From Pseudomonadota bacterium (GTDB lineage Bacteria > Pseudomonadota > Alphaproteobacteria > Acetobacterales > Acetobacteraceae), in the NCBI GenBank assembly GCA_021826485.1, contig JAKAZX010000146.1, positions 1 through 9,100 of the forward strand: a stretch of 9,100 bases of DNA, in the 5' to 3' direction. The notes under the pieces are model-generated. The model was given only the letters and a program-made list of their open reading frames with translations, was not told the DNA's origin and searched no databases. Below, in pieces: positions 7,601-9,100 of this stretch. The stretch's first letter is position 1, and every line of letters starts with the position of its first letter. A program made the position numbers and the translations under genes.

Positions 7601-7807
7601 GGTGAAGACGAATGTCAGCGCCGTTAAGGGCTGGTCGCCGCTGCTGTCGTTAATCAGGCCGCCATTCGCCAGCGTGACGGTATCGAGCGTGCCCGGCAGC
7701 GTTCCTGCGGTGACGAAGCTCCCCCCCTGCAACACCTGCCAGTTGGCCAGAGTCGCGGCATCGTTCGTGTTGCTGCCGCCCAGCCACTGGTACGTATTGC
7801 CGGCCAT
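4694..7807 (-). CDS. Large beta-repeat protein with Hedgehog/intein (Hint_2) domain
   Basis: The 1037-residue protein is of unknown specific function. Residues 1-710 are rich in Gly, Ser, Thr, Ala, Val and Leu, with recurring short beta-strand/turn units (GGTLxV, GSGxLxL), as in autotransporter-like beta-helix passengers. Two stretches begin with the same signature: W8-LGG...NW23 and W292-LGG...W300...DW306. A Hint_2 domain follows at about 715-857. It has Cys716 (APCFAAGAMLATPEG), the VEQLRPGDTVLAL block, His798 in LLSPEHAVFIDG and the YFHVELDRHSVLCAQG / LPAESYLDTGNR tail. No C-terminal Asn of an intein splice site is present. Residues about 860-1037 are a separate module with SRSFVPSWLG, DRRRLGVA and GWYAAEPGWRWTDG. 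There is no N-terminal signal peptide, no lipobox and no GGxGxD calcium repeat, so the export route is open. GAGGGG lies nine bases before the ATG. Family members are widespread in Acetobacteraceae; self-cleavage at Cys716 is inferred from Hedgehog proteins, not shown here. Confidence 0.88.
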   Translation of the reverse strand: MAGNTYQWLGGSNTNDAATLANWQVLQGGSFVTAGTLPGTLDTVTLANGGLINDSSGDQPLTALTFVFTGSGGTLEVGNLVMDRNNGAGSMNVGTGAHATLLTTGSVEDDWQTNVSGSGASLDIQIAGGSFTLDNALFATNGAAASIGATGGGSFEMDGGAVAYGGTLTITTPISGNGQIVVGSGSAMLNTVAQGELIVFIDTAGTVTLSQTGTVGSAILGFQAGDAIDLTALSGTVAPTVAVNGNFVTLSESAASVVLPLPGQGFTAGSFTTTNDGSGHLLLRTTLVDVNWLGGATGSWNTAADWSTNSAPTTSDNAVIANLANTFEVTASNDVAQSLLLTAPNGTLLVTGGLTVNTAIFASVGVVAVTSGGFVSAGAFDALGGTLDMSGGQMVLNAGQSLGTSGVVALIDNGGVLLDGASLSSSVGGDLIGDNAGGSLTVQDFATLSAPDAVVTGQGTAIVQDGGLWSISGNLMIGGGNAGTQPWVQLQQGTLSGGTLLVGGTIDLSSGTLAVLGGSSANAGSVVLSGGGISVDPSGAVLNIGTAGAGGTSGVVVDAGATLTLSAGAIDASTLTDNGLILDTGSGVLQTDLAGTGTIDIAAGATLMLTNNQLGTVPIDFTGSGSMLILQDPGAATNPISIAPPAGSGTSNTIDINTLTYNVGNFISYDAAAGGLAINGGGDGTLHVGTGLLSGQFSLVRDASGDTAIIVSAAPCFAAGAMLATPEGERPVEQLRPGDTVLALADGAWVPRRVRWVGRTTVDLARHPDPAQAAPIRIRAGAIADGVPHRDLLLSPEHAVFIDGVLMQAQALLNGATVTREMPARVTYFHVELDRHSVLCAQGLPAESYLDTGNRALFAAEAGVRALHPDFAGIAAWSDRACAPLVLDGPVLSAAQMRLRSRAVALGHRLTDDPALLVRAGDTLLLPDARGRVTLPPGTREAWLLSRSFVPSWLGLGPDRRRLGVAAARLRLGGRPLPAAAFGTGWYAAEPGWRWTDGAGQLRLPALPRPAVLTVQPAPVGARYWADAPDDAVTQAA
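5237..5665 (-). other. Hint_2 (Hedgehog/intein-like) domain coding segment
   Basis: This segment encodes about residues 715-857 of the large protein. The putative nucleophile Cys716 is encoded at 5660-5662 and the block-B His798 at 5414-5416. The order nucleophile Cys, PGDxV strand, S-P-E-H, then HVELDRH is the Hint fold order. The domain ends in DTGNR rather than an intein-type His-Asn pair, so Hedgehog-like thioester chemistry is more plausible than splicing. Boundaries are approximate. Confidence 0.85.
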
Positions 7808-7912
7808 GGCGCAATTCCCCTCACCCTAAACGGAATTTAGCGTGTTCCCTAGGGTAATGAAATGTCAAGAGGAACGAACGCGCACCGGCACGACCCATGG
7901 CAGCAAAACGGA
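7808..7912 (-). promoter_or_regulatory. AT-richer gap with inverted repeats and possible promoter of the Hint gene
   Basis: This 105-base gap between the rraA-like stop and the Hint start is visibly poorer in G+C than its surroundings. On the minus strand TTGACA (7868-7863) is a perfect -35 hexamer, but nothing like TATAAT lies 16-18 bases downstream. TAAATT (7839-7834) is a 4/6 match to a -10 but sits 23 bases away, so the promoter call is weak. Three nested symmetric elements are exact: CTAAA/TTTAG (7826-7830 and 7836-7840), ACCCTA/TAGGGT (7823-7828 and 7850-7855) and the 8-base palindrome CCCTAGGG (7847-7854). These could form an operator or an mRNA leader hairpin. GAGGGG (7822-7817) is the ribosome binding site. 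No terminator for the upstream gene was found. Confidence 0.45.
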
Positions 7913-8626
7913 TCAGGGTTGCTGCTTGCGCCAAGCCTCATAATCCGCGCGGGTCGCGGCGTCCGGCGGGTAGGTGCCGGGCAGCCGCGCGCCGTCGCGG
8001 ATGCGCTGGAGAATCCACCCTTCCATGCGTTCCTGCTCCGCGGTCTCCGCCGCCACTTCTTCGGCCAGATGCGCCGGCACCACCACCACGCCGTCGGCAT
8101 CCCCCACGATCAGGTCGCCCGGAAACACCGCGACGCCGCCGCAGCCGATCGGTACCTGCAATTCGGTGGCGTGGTGGACGACGAGATTGAGCGGCGCCGC
8201 CGGCCCGGCGCAGAACACCGGCATCGGAAGCGCCGCGATCGGCCCGGAATCGCGGATGCCGCCGTCGCTCACCATGCCGGCGGCGCCGCGCACCGACAGC
8301 CGCGTCATCAGGATTTCCCCGCCCGAGGCCGCCCGCGTATCGCCGCGGCAGTCCACCACCAGCACATGCCCGGTCGGGGTGGTTTCGACCGCCTTGCGCT
8401 GCGGATGCTCGGGGTTGGCGAAGCCGTCCAGCCGGTCGAGGTCCTCGCGCGCCGGGATGTTGCGCAGCGTGAAGGCCGGGCCGACCATGTTCGCCCCGTA
8501 GCGGCCCAGCGGGCGCACGCCCTGCATGAAGGCGTTGCGCAGCCCGCGCTTGAACAGCGCGGTGGTCAGCGTGGCGGTGCTGACGCGGCGCATCGCCGCA
8601 AGGGTGGTTTCGGAATAGCCGGACAT
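7913..8626 (-). CDS. RraA-family protein (annotated by homology as ribonuclease activity regulator RraA / HMG aldolase-like)
   Basis: The protein has 237 residues, counted from the ATG at 8626-8624. The open frame extends further upstream, but this start has GGGAGA six bases before it and gives the family N-terminus (ETTLAAMRRVSTATLTTALFKRGLRN). Signature blocks are HVLVVDCRGDTRAASGGE (87-104), MVSDGGIRDSGPI (118-130) and GCGGVAVFPGDLIVGDADG (161-179). In class II 4-hydroxy-4-methyl-2-oxoglutarate/oxaloacetate aldolases of this superfamily, the Arg-Asp pair, here Arg125-Asp126 with Asp121 nearby, binds substrate and the divalent metal. All are kept, so a lyase, decarboxylase or related oxo-acid enzyme is more likely than RNase E inhibition. 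At 237 residues it is longer than E. coli RraA (about 160), with an extra C-terminal tail (LPGTYPPDAATRADYEAWRK) seen in a proteobacterial subfamily. The stop of glpK is only 14 bases upstream, so the two are probably co-transcribed. The substrate is unknown. Confidence 0.88.
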   Translation of the reverse strand: MSGYSETTLAAMRRVSTATLTTALFKRGLRNAFMQGVRPLGRYGANMVGPAFTLRNIPAREDLDRLDGFANPEHPQRKAVETTPTGHVLVVDCRGDTRAASGGEILMTRLSVRGAAGMVSDGGIRDSGPIAALPMPVFCAGPAAPLNLVVHHATELQVPIGCGGVAVFPGDLIVGDADGVVVVPAHLAEEVAAETAEQERMEGWILQRIRDGARLPGTYPPDAATRADYEAWRKQQP

Positions 8627-8632
8627 CGCAGT

Positions 8633-8638
8633 TCTCCC
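8633..8638 (-). promoter_or_regulatory. Ribosome binding site of the rraA-like gene
   Basis: GGGAGA on the minus strand lies six bases before the ATG at 8626 and only two bases after the glpK TGA (8643-8641). The placement supports the downstream ATG as the true start and translational coupling with glpK. Confidence 0.65.
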
Positions 8639-8640
8639 TG

Positions 8641-9100
8641 TCAGCCGCTCCGCGTCCGCCGCACCGCATCGCGCCACCCGGCATAGCGCCGGTCGCGTTC
8701 CTCGGCCGGCATCTGCGGCATGAATCGCCGCTCCAGCGCCCAGCTCCGCGCGAATTCCGCCGGCTCTGGGCACACGCCGGCAGCCAGGCCGGCGAGCCAG
8801 GCGGCCCCGCGCGCGGTGGTCTCGGTGCTGGCGGGCCGGTCCACCGGGGCGGCGATCTGGTCGGCGAGGCATTGCATGGCCCAGTCGCTTGCCGCCATGC
8901 CGCCGTCCACGCGCAGCACCGTCGCATCGGCCGCCGGCGCATCCTCCTGCATCGCCGCCATCAGGTCGCGGGTCTGGTAGGCGACGCTTTCCAGCGCCGC
9001 ACGGGCCAGTTCCGCCGGGCCGGTCGCCCGGGTCAGACCGAAGATGGCGCCGCGCGCCGCGGCATCCCAGTGCGGCGCGCCCAGGCCGGTGAAGGCCGGC
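8641..9100 (-). CDS. glpK: Glycerol kinase, C-terminal 152 residues (5' part outside the window)
   Basis: The gene encodes the C-terminal lobe of an FGGY-family kinase that makes sn-glycerol 3-phosphate from glycerol and ATP in the cytosol. The minus-strand frame enters at 9099 and stops with TGA at 8643-8641; full-length glycerol kinases have about 500 residues, so roughly 30% is seen. Diagnostic blocks are PAFTGLGAPHWD, ARGAIFGLTR, ALESVAYQTRDLMAAMQ, LRVDGGMAASDWAMQ and ETTARGAAWLAGLAAG, in the order and spacing of GlpK. The GLGAPHWD and GAIFGLTR blocks favour glycerol kinase over xylulokinase or other FGGY kinases, though only the catalytic N-terminal half could exclude them fully. An internal ATG near 8961 is not the start, because family sequence continues upstream of it. 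It is the first visible gene of a minus-strand unit with the rraA-like gene 14 bases downstream. Confidence 0.93.
   Translation of the reverse strand, partial: PAFTGLGAPHWDAAARGAIFGLTRATGPAELARAALESVAYQTRDLMAAMQEDAPAADATVLRVDGGMAASDWAMQCLADQIAAPVDRPASTETTARGAAWLAGLAAGVCPEPAEFARSWALERRFMPQMPAEERDRRYAGWRDAVRRTRSG

Noticed and set aside
4607..7627. A 1006-codon open frame on the plus strand, antisense to the Hint gene and the 74-base gap before glcB
   Set aside because: Its product is an Arg/Gly/Ala/Asp/His-rich string with no recognisable domain, as expected opposite a high-GC gene. The minus-strand frame has clear domains and an RBS.
5700..7800. Short recurring DNA strings such as gtgccgccg and cagcgtgacggt as a DNA repeat array or CRISPR
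   Set aside because: Copies are short, irregularly spaced and explained by repeated Gly/Thr/Leu/Val codons in beta-strand repeats. There are no uniform repeats or spacers.
8627..8872. Longer start for the rraA-like gene at 8872
   Set aside because: The extension would overlap the glpK coding sequence, and its translation is Arg/Ala-rich filler. The ATG at 8626 has a good RBS and the family N-terminus.
1..9100. tRNA, rRNA, insertion sequence, attachment site or phage defence genes
   Set aside because: No tRNA-like cloverleaf at gene ends, no transposase or integrase frame, no flanking terminal repeats and no defence-type domains were seen on either strand.

Overview
The window reads as chromosomal DNA of a GC-rich (roughly 70% G+C by eye) alphaproteobacterium. 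A large Hint_2-type protein with a C-terminal module that I associate with acetic-acid-bacteria relatives suggests Acetobacteraceae (a Roseomonas/Rhodopila-like genome). This placement is inferred from gene content and composition; there is no marker gene here. Coding density is very high: six genes, two of them cut by the window edges, and no gap longer than about 105 bases.

Layout: positions 2-2475 run on the plus strand. They hold the 3' nine-tenths of homogentisate 1,2-dioxygenase (hmgA, tyrosine/phenylalanine catabolism). A Tat/Sec-exported substrate-binding protein of the branched-chain amino acid ABC transporter type follows 20 bases later. From 2472 to the end everything is on the minus strand. 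Read in the direction of transcription the order is: end of glycerol kinase (glpK, 9100-8641), a tightly coupled RraA-family gene (8626-7913), an AT-richer 105-base gap with inverted repeats and promoter-like elements, a 1037-residue secreted-type beta-repeat/Hint protein (7807-4694), and malate synthase G (glcB, 4619-2472). The plus and minus blocks meet tail to tail and share a CTAG palindrome that supplies a TAG stop to each strand; a GC-rich hairpin lies directly beside it.

How the genes fit together: hmgA makes maleylacetoacetate on the way to fumarate and acetoacetate. GlcB condenses glyoxylate with acetyl-CoA to give malate. GlpK phosphorylates glycerol. The RraA-like protein belongs to a superfamily that includes aldolases/decarboxylases for oxo-acids. 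The common theme is peripheral carbon metabolism feeding the TCA cycle, but only hmgA-SBP and glpK-rraA look like transcriptional units.

The least ordinary element is the Hint protein. About 710 residues of Gly/Ser/Thr/Ala-rich beta-strand repeats are followed by a Hedgehog/intein-like domain that has the N-terminal Cys and the block-B His but no intein-style terminal Asn. A separate C-terminal module of about 180 residues comes after it. It has no recognisable signal peptide or calcium-binding RTX repeat.
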